This document shows, in pieces, positions 7,620-14,633 of a stretch of DNA of 19,150 nt (the first letter of the stretch is position 1; every line of letters begins with the position of its first letter). The position numbers and the translations under genes were made by a program. The notes under the pieces were generated by a model. That model saw nothing but the letters and a program-made list of their open reading frames with translations. It was not told the origin of the DNA and made no database searches. Source of the stretch: JBFGJY01 sp041576975 (GTDB taxonomy: Bacteria > Pseudomonadota > Gammaproteobacteria > UBA4575). The stretch lies in assembly GCA_041576975.1 (NCBI GenBank), contig JBFGJY010000047.1:1-19150 (forward strand), given 5' to 3'.

Positions 7620-8420
7620 ATGGAATTAGTAGACATATGTTTTAATTTCACTAGCAGTGCTTTTCGTGATGATGAAGAAGATGTCATCAAGCGTGCAAAC
7701 CAGGCGGGCGTGAGTCGTTTTATTCTTACCGGTTCTAATGTGCATGACAGTGAGCATGCCTTACAACTTGCTACACAACATGAGGGTATGTATTCAACTG
7801 CGGGCGTTCATCCTCATTTAGCTAAAGAATGGACGGATGAAACTTTAACTCAATTACGCAAACTCGCAATGCATCAAAATGTAGTCGCCATTGGAGAAGC
7901 AGGCCTAGACTTCAATCGCAATTACTCAAATCCTGCAGACCAAAAAAAAGTATTTCAAACACAACTTGAGCTTGCCGCCGAGCTTGAAATGCCCATTTTT
8001 TTACATGAGCGCGATGCTCATAGAGACTTTTGGAAAATACTGACTCAATTTCGAGGCGAACTCAAAAAAGTAGTAGTCCATTGCTTTACCGGAACAGGGG
8101 ATCAGCTTGACCGTTATATCGATATGGACTGTCATATTGGTATCACTGGTTGGATCTGTGATGAACGCCGTGGACACCATTTACATAAAATTATTCAGCG
8201 TATCCCGAAAAATCGCCTAATGATTGAAACCGATGCGCCTTACTTATTACCAAGGGATTTACCTGCTGAGCCAGCCTTTCCCAAACCAAATGGTAGGCGC
8301 AATGAGCCTGCATACTTACCCCATATTTTGAGTACAGTAGCAAAATGCCGCGAAACTTCTGTTGAACAAACCGCTATCGAAACCACACAAACAGCTATGA
8401 ATTTTTTCTCCTTAATATAG
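7620..8420 (+). CDS. tatD: TatD-type metal-dependent nuclease
   Basis: TatD is a TIM-barrel metal-dependent hydrolase with 3'-5' exonuclease activity on DNA, linked to oxidative DNA damage repair; it is not required for Tat export. The protein follows E. coli TatD closely: FNFTSSAF, STAGVHPH, GEAGLDFNRN, FLHERDAHRDF, HCFTGT, GITGWICDERRG, ETDAPYLLPRDL, and RNEPAYLPHIL. Counting from this start, the expected metal ligands are Glu93, His129, His154 and Asp205. The ATG at 7620 is preferred because it aligns with the family N-terminus and leaves 12 bases after AAGGA (7603-7607). An in-frame ATG at 7608 adds four residues but abuts that site directly. The gene follows trhO by 15 bases. Confidence 0.94.
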   Translation: MELVDICFNFTSSAFRDDEEDVIKRANQAGVSRFILTGSNVHDSEHALQLATQHEGMYSTAGVHPHLAKEWTDETLTQLRKLAMHQNVVAIGEAGLDFNRNYSNPADQKKVFQTQLELAAELEMPIFLHERDAHRDFWKILTQFRGELKKVVVHCFTGTGDQLDRYIDMDCHIGITGWICDERRGHHLHKIIQRIPKNRLMIETDAPYLLPRDLPAEPAFPKPNGRRNEPAYLPHILSTVAKCRETSVEQTAIETTQTAMNFFSLI

Positions 8421-8475
8421 AAATTCTCCCTGACTAGATATAGTTTAAATTGAGTATGACTGTTATAAATTAATC

Positions 8476-8793
8476 ATGACAATTCATGCTGATATTGAAC
8501 GTAAAATTAGGGATGCATTACACCCTGTATTCTTAGAGGTTGCTAACGAAAGTAATATGCATAACGTCCCCCCTGGTTCTGAATCTCATTTCAAAGTTAC
8601 CGTTGTGAGCACAGAGTTTGATGACAAAATGCTGGTTGCACGACACCGGATGCTCAATCAATTATTAAAAGATGAGTTAGCTGGACCAGTACATGCTTTG
8701 TCGTTAAATACCTTAACGCCTGCCGAATGGCAGGAAAAAAGTGGCGAAATAAGGAAATCTCCACCATGTCTTGGTGGGTCAAAAGCGAGTTAA
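8476..8793 (+). CDS. bolA: BolA family protein
   Basis: A small (105-residue) BolA protein. In E. coli, BolA is a stress and stationary-phase regulator that affects morphology and biofilm, and it forms [2Fe-2S]-bridged complexes with monothiol glutaredoxins. The signature HNVPPGSESHFKVTVVS (residues 29-45), ARHRML (55-60), the invariant His73 in GPVHAL, TPAEW and the C-terminal SPPCLGG are all present. A 55-base gap from tatD leaves room for its own promoter, but I could not define one. The last six codons lie over and beyond a hairpin, and the stop codon overlaps that of the convergent receiver-like gene. Confidence 0.95.
   Translation: MTIHADIERKIRDALHPVFLEVANESNMHNVPPGSESHFKVTVVSTEFDDKMLVARHRMLNQLLKDELAGPVHALSLNTLTPAEWQEKSGEIRKSPPCLGGSKAS
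8761..8777. terminator. Hairpin inside the 3' end of bolA
   Basis: CCACCA (8761-8766) and TGGTGG (8772-8777) form a perfect six-pair stem with the five-base loop TGTCT. The hairpin lies in the last codons of bolA, just before overlapping convergent stop codons, so it could end or stabilise transcripts from either side. No run of T follows, so it is not a textbook intrinsic terminator. Part of the repeat simply encodes the conserved SPPCLGG tail. Confidence 0.3.
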
Positions 8794-9185
8794 TTAACTT
8801 GGCTATTCGATGATAAGCGCGTAAGCGCTGATTCCAGCATTTTTTCATTTATAGGAAACGAGAAAGTCTCAAAAAACTTGTATCGAGCACATAACTTCTC
8901 AAACTGGTGTTCATATTCTTGCTCAAAAAATATAATTAAATTCATTTCTGGGTTTTGTTGGGCTATTGCAATCAATGATTCAAGGCTACTAGTGCGATCT
9001 CTAAAATCAGATTGATAATTAAATTCTGCAACCACAACTTGTGGCTTAATTTTTTTTAACGTGCCTAATGCTTTGCGCATACTAAAGACAACAATAGGCT
9101 CGTAACCATAACGTTTATATAGATCATTAAAATCTGGATAACCGCCTAATTCTACAATAGAGAGTAGAGGCTTTTGAGGACTCAT
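8790..9185 (-). CDS. Uncharacterised receiver-like protein lacking the phosphoacceptor Asp
   Basis: I do not recognise a named family. The 131 residues alternate hydrophobic strands and helices in the order of a response-regulator receiver: a strand at 7-12, KPQVVVAEF (47-55) where a receiver has its phosphorylated Asp, MNLIIFFE (81-88) and a Phe-Pro (110-111) where the conserved Lys-Pro normally sits. The acidic pair of the first strand is absent, the phosphoacceptor position carries Glu54, and the Lys is replaced, so phosphorylation is unlikely. There is no output domain. It lies 24 bases downstream of the Nudix gene, probably in one transcript. Its stop codon (8790-8792) overlaps the bolA stop (8791-8793) tail to tail. 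The receiver assignment is a pattern reading by eye, and another alpha/beta fold is possible. Confidence 0.7.
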   Translation of the reverse strand: MSPQKPLLSIVELGGYPDFNDLYKRYGYEPIVVFSMRKALGTLKKIKPQVVVAEFNYQSDFRDRTSSLESLIAIAQQNPEMNLIIFFEQEYEHQFEKLCARYKFFETFSFPINEKMLESALTRLSSNSQVN

Positions 9186-9209
9186 AAGTTGTTTGGTATA
9201 TTGAGTATT

Positions 9210-9776
9210 TTAGTAGCGTTTAATCTCATAAGTGTAATTTGGTAATCTGCGCATATCACCGAAGTGCAAAGTAAACTTATTGTTTCGCTTATCTTCAAAA
9301 TACAGTTCAAGGCTTTCTTTAATTATTGGAAAGGCAAGCTCTTGCCAGGGAATATCTTCTTCTTCCATTAATGCAACTTCTAAGCTTTCAGCTCCAGGAC
9401 TGGCTTGACCTTCCACCAACGCACCACGAAACATCACATAAACTTGATTTATATGTGGCAAATTATACATAGTGTATAGACTTAGATTAGCTACATGGGC
9501 AGTAGCTTCTTCATGCGTTTCGCGTGCCGCAGCCTCAAGAGTTGTCTCCTCATTTTCCATAAATCCTGCTGGCAGGGTCCACTTTCCATAACGCGGTTCA
9601 ATCGCACGTTTACACATTAGTATCTTACCTTGCCATTCTGCAATACAACCCGCAACGATTTTCGGATTGTGATAAAAAATTTCTTGGCAGGAAATACAAA
9701 CAAAACGCGGTCGATTATCACCTTCAGGTATAGTTAAGGTTATTTCTGCAGAACCACAACTGCTACAAAACTTCAA
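9210..9776 (-). CDS. Nudix hydrolase with N-terminal zinc ribbon
   Basis: A predicted pyrophosphohydrolase acting on nucleoside-diphosphate-linked compounds (ADP-ribose, NADH or related). Residues 4-30 form a zinc ribbon (C4-x2-C7, C27-x2-C30), followed by YHNPKIVAG. The Nudix box begins at Gly71 and has Glu77, Arg85-Glu86 and the metal-binding Glu89-Glu90; the usual Gly after the Glu pair is Thr92, as in several ribbon-type Nudix proteins. The substrate cannot be told from sequence. The start codon is TTG, fixed by a strong ribosome binding site GAGGAGA at 9787-9781, five bases upstream; no ATG would preserve the first Cys pair. It is the first gene of a leftward pair with the receiver-like gene. 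Confidence 0.92.
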   Translation of the reverse strand: MKFCSSCGSAEITLTIPEGDNRPRFVCISCQEIFYHNPKIVAGCIAEWQGKILMCKRAIEPRYGKWTLPAGFMENEETTLEAAARETHEEATAHVANLSLYTMYNLPHINQVYVMFRGALVEGQASPGAESLEVALMEEEDIPWQELAFPIIKESLELYFEDKRNNKFTLHFGDMRRLPNYTYEIKRY

Positions 9777-9851
9777 AAGATCTCCTCGTGGACTATATTA
9801 ATCCCACCTTAGCAGAATCTATCGGGATGGTTAAGATTGTAGCACTTGTGA

Positions 9852-9870
9852 AGTTTCAACTAATGAAACT
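9852..9870. repeat. Perfect 7-bp inverted repeat upstream of the Nudix gene
   Basis: AGTTTCA (9852-9858) and TGAAACT (9864-9870) flank the loop ACTAA. The repeat lies in the 115-base gap after the GGDEF/EAL gene and before the Nudix gene, both leftward. It could end transcription of the first or be an operator of the second. No T-run follows on the leftward strand, which argues slightly for an operator. Confidence 0.4.
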
Positions 9871-9891
9871 AGTATGATTCTTGTAACTTTT

Positions 9892-11982
9892 TTAATCGAG
9901 CTCGGCTACAGTAGATTCTACAACAATTACTTCATCCAGCTTTTCTGACTTACCAAAGTAATAACCCTGACCGTAGTCAACTCCTATCTCTTGTAGTTTA
10001 TTAAGTACCTCTTCATTCTCCACATATTCAGCAATCGTGTTCATCCCCATGATTTTTCCGACATCATTAATCGCTTTGACCATGGCATAATTTACTGGTT
10101 CAGTATTAATTCCCTTAACAAACATGCCATCAATTTTAAGTATGTCTACGGGTAGGTCCTTGAGATAGGCAAACGATGAATGACCGCTACCAAAATCATC
10201 CAATGCAAATTTACAACCAAATTCTTTTATAATTCGAATAAATTCTGCTGCTTTTTTGATATTTTTAATCGCAGCATTTTCTGTAACCTCAAAACTAATC
10301 TTATCAGTAGGTATGTCTTTATCTTTTAGTTTATTCTGCAGATAAGCTAAAAAGGTTGAATCACCTATAGATGCGCCTGACAAGTTAATAGAGCAAAGAC
10401 TTAATTCTTTACAATGGACTTGGTTATTTTTAAGCCAATTAAAAATTGCATTGATTACCCACTTATCTACACGTGTTGCCATGTCGAACTGTTCAGCCGC
10501 TTTTAATAATTCACTTGGTGCCATGACTTCACCATTAATATCAATTACACGTAATAACACCTCATAGTACAGCCCTTCTTTGATATCACCAGAAATTGGT
10601 TGTATGGGCTGAAAATTTAGTTGGAATCGATCTCCGCGCAATGCATCCTCTAATTGCACTACCCAGTGCATTTCATCATGGCGTCGTATCATAGTGGAAT
10701 CATGTGGACGATATTCGTGTATGCGATTTCTACCAGAGTCTTTTGCTGCTGACAGTGCTACATCTGCAGTTCCTAGAATATCATTTACAGTTTTGTCCTC
10801 TGTGATAGGCACCAGGGCCATGCTCATATTTATATCAAATACTTTACCACTCCATTCAAAATGAAACTTTTGTACTGCTTGATGTAATGACTCCGCTACT
10901 TTCCTTGAATCATCACTTGAACTATTACTGATGATGATTGCGAATTCATCTCCACCCATACGCGCAAAAGGATCTGATTTTTTTATGAAGGGTTGCAAAT
11001 GCTCTGCAACTCGTCTTAGTAATGCATCCCCTGCCACATGACCGCAGGTATCGTTAACCACTTTAAATCGGTCAAGATCAAAATAACAAAATGTATTCTC
11101 AGAAGGTTCTTTTTTAATATTCTCTAATAGCTGCTCTAGTTTGCGCTGCATTTCATATCTATTTATCAACCCCGTTAAAGGGTCATGTAATGCCTGATGT
11201 TCAACTTTTGCACTCAAAGCAAAGTTTTCTGTCACGTCCCAACATATTCCTACCACGCTAATAACAATGTCTTGCCTATTTTTAGTAGCTTCACCACGAT
11301 TTATGATTACTCTTGTTTCACCGTCTGGACGCACGATTCGAAACTTAGTATCAAATTTCCCACCTTCTTCGTAATACTTACTACCAATTTTTATTTGTTC
11401 CTCACGATCTTCAGGGACCATGTAATCTAGAAATTCTTTCTTTTTGCCTGAAAAAGCTCCGCGTTCGATACCAAATAAATCATGCATGGTGTCATCCCAT
11501 GCAATATGGTCGGTCATTAAATCCCAACTCCAAATACCAACCTTTGCGGCTTGTAATGCCATATCATAACGTTGAATTGCGATATTTAATTTGTTTAAGT
11601 TGGTTAAATCGTTGGGTGCAATTTGAAGTACCACTAAAAGACAAAGATCATCTTTAAAACGAGTGAGTCTTGCTGTTGCTTCAACTTTTATCTTATTGTT
11701 ATTAATATCCATGAGTGTAATAGTGTCTGAAGTAACAACTGCATTTTTTTTAAGAATTTTAAAAATCTCACTACGTTGTTTACTATTATCATAAAGGCCA
11801 GGAACAGATTTACCGATGATTGCATTTGCATCAGAATTTAGTAAAGAAGCCAGTTGGAGGTTGGCATACATTACATGTCCATCATTGGCGCGAAGTACCA
11901 CAATGGGGAACGGCAACGACGTTACGTCTATATGCATAGGCGCAATGAAGCTGGAATCGCCCGCTGGAGAAGCTGCAGGCAC
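9892..11982 (-). CDS. PAS-PAS-GGDEF-EAL cyclic-di-GMP signalling protein
   Basis: A 696-residue protein that probably makes and/or degrades cyclic di-GMP. A first PAS-like domain spans about 18-122 and a second PAS (PAS_3 type, AAKVGIWSWDLMTDHIAWDD) spans 138-253. GGDEF follows at about 262-425, with an intact GGDEF at 343-347. The inhibitory-site Arg of RxxD appears as Lys334 (KKSD), so product inhibition may be weak. The EAL domain covers about 440-690, with the signature as EVLLR (474-478), DDFGSGHSS from 595, KIDG, AEYVE (651-655) and GQGYYFG (671-677); the residues usually needed for phosphodiesterase activity are present. No membrane helix is seen, so it is likely cytosolic. The start is GTG at 11982: an in-frame TAG lies about 65 bases upstream with no ATG, GTG or TTG between. 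A weaker ATG choice is residue 16. Confidence 0.93.
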   Translation of the reverse strand: MPAASPAGDSSFIAPMHIDVTSLPFPIVVLRANDGHVMYANLQLASLLNSDANAIIGKSVPGLYDNSKQRSEIFKILKKNAVVTSDTITLMDINNNKIKVEATARLTRFKDDLCLLVVLQIAPNDLTNLNKLNIAIQRYDMALQAAKVGIWSWDLMTDHIAWDDTMHDLFGIERGAFSGKKKEFLDYMVPEDREEQIKIGSKYYEEGGKFDTKFRIVRPDGETRVIINRGEATKNRQDIVISVVGICWDVTENFALSAKVEHQALHDPLTGLINRYEMQRKLEQLLENIKKEPSENTFCYFDLDRFKVVNDTCGHVAGDALLRRVAEHLQPFIKKSDPFARMGGDEFAIIISNSSSDDSRKVAESLHQAVQKFHFEWSGKVFDINMSMALVPITEDKTVNDILGTADVALSAAKDSGRNRIHEYRPHDSTMIRRHDEMHWVVQLEDALRGDRFQLNFQPIQPISGDIKEGLYYEVLLRVIDINGEVMAPSELLKAAEQFDMATRVDKWVINAIFNWLKNNQVHCKELSLCSINLSGASIGDSTFLAYLQNKLKDKDIPTDKISFEVTENAAIKNIKKAAEFIRIIKEFGCKFALDDFGSGHSSFAYLKDLPVDILKIDGMFVKGINTEPVNYAMVKAINDVGKIMGMNTIAEYVENEEVLNKLQEIGVDYGQGYYFGKSEKLDEVIVVESTVAELD

Positions 11983-12181
11983 AGATTTTAAACTAGCTTG
12001 ATTAATTCTATTAGCCTTGAGTAAGTTAATTCGCTGAGCACGGAACTACCGTACTGACTCAATCTTCTACGCTAATAGTAATCAGCTTTGTGAGACACCT
12101 CTAGAAACAAGCTTATAGACGGATTCAACCAGGGGATTAATAAACAAAATTTGATGAATTTCAAAGTCCAATATGAACAAA

Positions 12182-13036
12182 CTACGGATCTCCGGTAGCC
12201 ACAGGCCGGTGATTATCTTTGATCCACTCACTCCACGAACCCACATATAAACGGGTCCAAGGAAGACCCGCAATACTCATGGCCAGCAAATTATGGCATG
12301 CGGTTACACCGGAGCCACACATATTAATAATTTGTTCTTGTTTATGGTTAGAAAATATCGATGAAAATCGTTTTTCTAATTCATCCGCATGTAAAAACAC
12401 TCCTTGATTATTTAAGTTTTCTGCAAAGGGATAATTATCTGCGCCAGGTATGTGCCCTGGAACTGGATCAGTTTCATGATCTTTTGCAGTAAACCTTTCA
12501 TTGGACCGTGCATCTAACAATTTAATGCCGCCGTCTGAGAGTTGTTGTTGAACAAACTCGATATCAACCCACATCGCATCATTCGCTTCACCAGAAAAGT
12601 TGCCCCGTGGTTTAGTTTGGTTATCCGTTTCAAGAGGCAAGCCGCTTGCTGTCCACTTATCAATACCACCATCAAGCACCGCCACGTCTTCATGACCTAC
12701 CCAACGAAGCAACCACCACATACGCGCAGCATAAGCGCCGGACATATCGTCATAACAAATTACTTGAGAATTATTATTCACTCCCCACAATTGTAATTTA
12801 TCAATAAATATATTTGCATCAGGTAAAGGGTGACGTCCCGATGATTGCGTCATCGGCGATGAAAGATCTTTATCCATATCCACAAATTGAGCACCTGGAA
12901 TATGTCCGTCTGTGAACATTTTCTGTCCACCATCTGGATCTTTTAATAAAAATCTACAATCAAATACAAACCAATTTGCATTAATTAAATTATCATTTAA
13001 TTCTTTTACTGAAATAATCGTTTGGTAACTTATCAT
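12182..13036 (-). CDS. sseA: 3-mercaptopyruvate/thiosulfate sulfurtransferase
   Basis: A tandem rhodanese protein of 284 residues that transfers sulfane sulfur, most likely from 3-mercaptopyruvate, to cyanide or thiol acceptors. The inactive N-terminal rhodanese domain shows FDCRF, GHIPGA (45-50) and DGGIDKW (122-128). The catalytic C-terminal domain shows LLDARSNERF, GHIPGA and the active-site loop CGSGVTA with Cys240. CGSGVTA is typical of mercaptopyruvate sulfurtransferases, whereas thiosulfate rhodaneses usually have CRKGVT. The ATG at 13036 follows G-rich sequence. It is the last gene of a leftward unit, 33 bases after the 136-residue protein gene, which points to a shared role with the reductase-like protein. 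Confidence 0.95.
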   Translation of the reverse strand: MISYQTIISVKELNDNLINANWFVFDCRFLLKDPDGGQKMFTDGHIPGAQFVDMDKDLSSPMTQSSGRHPLPDANIFIDKLQLWGVNNNSQVICYDDMSGAYAARMWWLLRWVGHEDVAVLDGGIDKWTASGLPLETDNQTKPRGNFSGEANDAMWVDIEFVQQQLSDGGIKLLDARSNERFTAKDHETDPVPGHIPGADNYPFAENLNNQGVFLHADELEKRFSSIFSNHKQEQIINMCGSGVTACHNLLAMSIAGLPWTRLYVGSWSEWIKDNHRPVATGDP

Positions 13037-13069
13037 GCCCCGAACCCTTTAAAGTTGGTTAGTTATATT

Positions 13070-13480
13070 TTATCTTCTTTTACGTTTAATTTTATATTCA
13101 GTCATAGCTTCTACACATTTTTCAAATGGAATATTATCAACAGAGTTATATCGTTGAAGAGCCTGCTTAATTAGCTGATAAATATTCTCTATGCGCTCTA
13201 TGCCCGTAGTACTGGAAATATCTGCCGACAACCCAAGTAAACCGCCAAATTGAATTTTGTTGAATACACTATGCGGTGTTTTTAATAAGTCATCTTCAGC
13301 GCCAAATGCGGGCAGTCCAACCTTCTTAAATCCTGACAATAGTCTTTCACATTGATAACTTGCGTTTTCAGAAGTGCAGGATATATCTGGGCCTGCTCGT
13401 CTTGTCACCATTTGCGCTTTTTCACAGCTAAAGTCTTCCTTGATCAAGGTTACTGCAAAACTACATTTATAATCAGACAT
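13070..13480 (-). CDS. Uncharacterised 136-residue cysteine-containing protein
   Basis: I do not recognise this protein. It has five cysteines, C6, C19, C35, C44 and C122; the first four lie in the N-terminal third and could bind a metal or form disulfides. A middle segment, VGLPAFGAEDDLLKTPHSVF, and the Gly-rich FGGLLGLSADI (78-88) precede a helical region ending in a very basic tail (KIKRKRR). No signal peptide or membrane helix is seen. The ATG comes three bases after the stop codon of the reductase-like gene with no ribosome binding site of its own, so translation is probably coupled to it. sseA follows 33 bases on. The coupling suggests a partner of the reductase or of the sulfurtransferase. 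Confidence 0.75.
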   Translation of the reverse strand: MSDYKCSFAVTLIKEDFSCEKAQMVTRRAGPDISCTSENASYQCERLLSGFKKVGLPAFGAEDDLLKTPHSVFNKIQFGGLLGLSADISSTTGIERIENIYQLIKQALQRYNSVDNIPFEKCVEAMTEYKIKRKRR

Positions 13481-13483
13481 AGT

Positions 13484-14539
13484 TCAAACAGAAGGATGAA
13501 TACATTTCAAATTTGGGTTGCCGCGTATGATCTCATGGTGGAACTGTTGTTGCTGAAACCCACTTTGCATTAGTAATTGTTGCACAAGCTTGGCAACGGG
13601 TTCAGGCGCTACAATATATATTGCAGCATCTTTAAGGTGCTTGACAAAGTGTAACGATGCTGACAATTTTTCTTCAATCGTAGCCATACCCTCATATTGA
13701 CTATCAAGAACCTCATTGACGCCTCTGGTTAAGTGGATTGGTATGTACTGCATTTGATCTAATGCATCATCCCATGAACGACATAAATTATCTAAATATA
13801 AACCTTCTGCTCCACAAGCCAACCAATAAAGGTAAATGAGTCGTTCATTATCTTGTGCTGTTACATGTTCTAGAAGACTTTTAATCGCTGCAAAGCCTGT
13901 ATCAAACGCAATCAATATTAAGGGACTTACTTGTGTTTCATTAATTACAAAATCACCATATGGCCCTTGAACATTTAACCAATCACCTACACCCAATTTC
14001 TCAAAGATTGTATTTGAAAATTCGTCGCCTTCAAGTTTGCGTACATGAAATTCAAGTCTTTTTTCATCACAAGGGCAGCTTGCAATCGCATAATCATGGG
14101 ATCTCTCTCGATCATCACAAACACGCATGTATTGGCCAGCAATAAATCTAAGACGTGCAGTGCGTGGAACTTGTGTTGTAATAATTGCAAGTTCATCACT
14201 AACCCGATCTATCTTGCGAATTTTTACACGCAAATTTTGCACGGGTATTTCTGTAGTATTCGCCGCAACGTCGGCATCGATAACCACATCACTTCGGCAC
14301 GCTGTGGAACACATCAATGCATAACCTTGAAGTTTATCCGCTTCACGAATTACAAAATCATGAGTTCGCAATGGTTTTGTTATACCATCTACAATTCTTG
14401 CTTTACACAAGCCGCAATTGCCATTACTACAACCATAATTAAGTGGCACCCCAGCGCGAATTGCAGCATCAAGAATGGATTCATATGATTCTGCACTAAA
14501 CGAATATTTTCCAGATTCAAGCTGTACCTTATATGCCAT
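13484..14539 (-). CDS. [2Fe-2S] ferredoxin-FAD reductase-like protein with altered cofactor motifs
   Basis: A 351-residue protein with the layout of the electron-transfer subunits of oxygenases and of CDP-6-deoxyglucoseen reductase. A plant-type ferredoxin domain (1-95) has cluster ligands C37-x4-C42-x2-C45 and C77. A ferredoxin-reductase FAD barrel (about 100-200) contains GPYGDF, and a pyridine-nucleotide domain spans about 205-340. The cluster motif is intact. The FAD motif R-x-Y-S reads H148-D-Y-A151, the nucleotide motif G-G-T-G reads F212-D-T-G, and the later G-x-P reads Ala-Pro. These changes could mean a different electron donor or loss of one cofactor. It heads a leftward unit with the 136-residue protein and sseA. 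No oxygenase subunit is nearby. The family is clear; the partner is unknown. Confidence 0.85.
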   Translation of the reverse strand: MAYKVQLESGKYSFSAESYESILDAAIRAGVPLNYGCSNGNCGLCKARIVDGITKPLRTHDFVIREADKLQGYALMCSTACRSDVVIDADVAANTTEIPVQNLRVKIRKIDRVSDELAIITTQVPRTARLRFIAGQYMRVCDDRERSHDYAIASCPCDEKRLEFHVRKLEGDEFSNTIFEKLGVGDWLNVQGPYGDFVINETQVSPLILIAFDTGFAAIKSLLEHVTAQDNERLIYLYWLACGAEGLYLDNLCRSWDDALDQMQYIPIHLTRGVNEVLDSQYEGMATIEEKLSASLHFVKHLKDAAIYIVAPEPVAKLVQQLLMQSGFQQQQFHHEIIRGNPNLKCIHPSV

Positions 14540-14633
14540 ATTTAGAAGTGTATATTATTACCGGTTAGCATGGCTTTTTTGCCACTAGTCAAAGATGGAT
14601 TGAGATATCACTAATAAATCTTAAGCTGACTCA

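Noticed and set aside
12082..12273. Leftward open frame of 63 codons overlapping the end of sseA
   Set aside because: It overlaps sseA in another frame, has no family features and no ribosome binding site; it is a shadow of the real gene.
13987..14488. Several open frames on both strands inside the reductase-like gene
   Set aside because: The reductase-like gene has a complete domain structure across this stretch; the others show no recognisable protein pattern.
14571..14584. TGGC-N6-GCCA repeat in the divergent region before the metzincin-like gene
   Set aside because: Only four pairs around a T-run; too short to call an operator.
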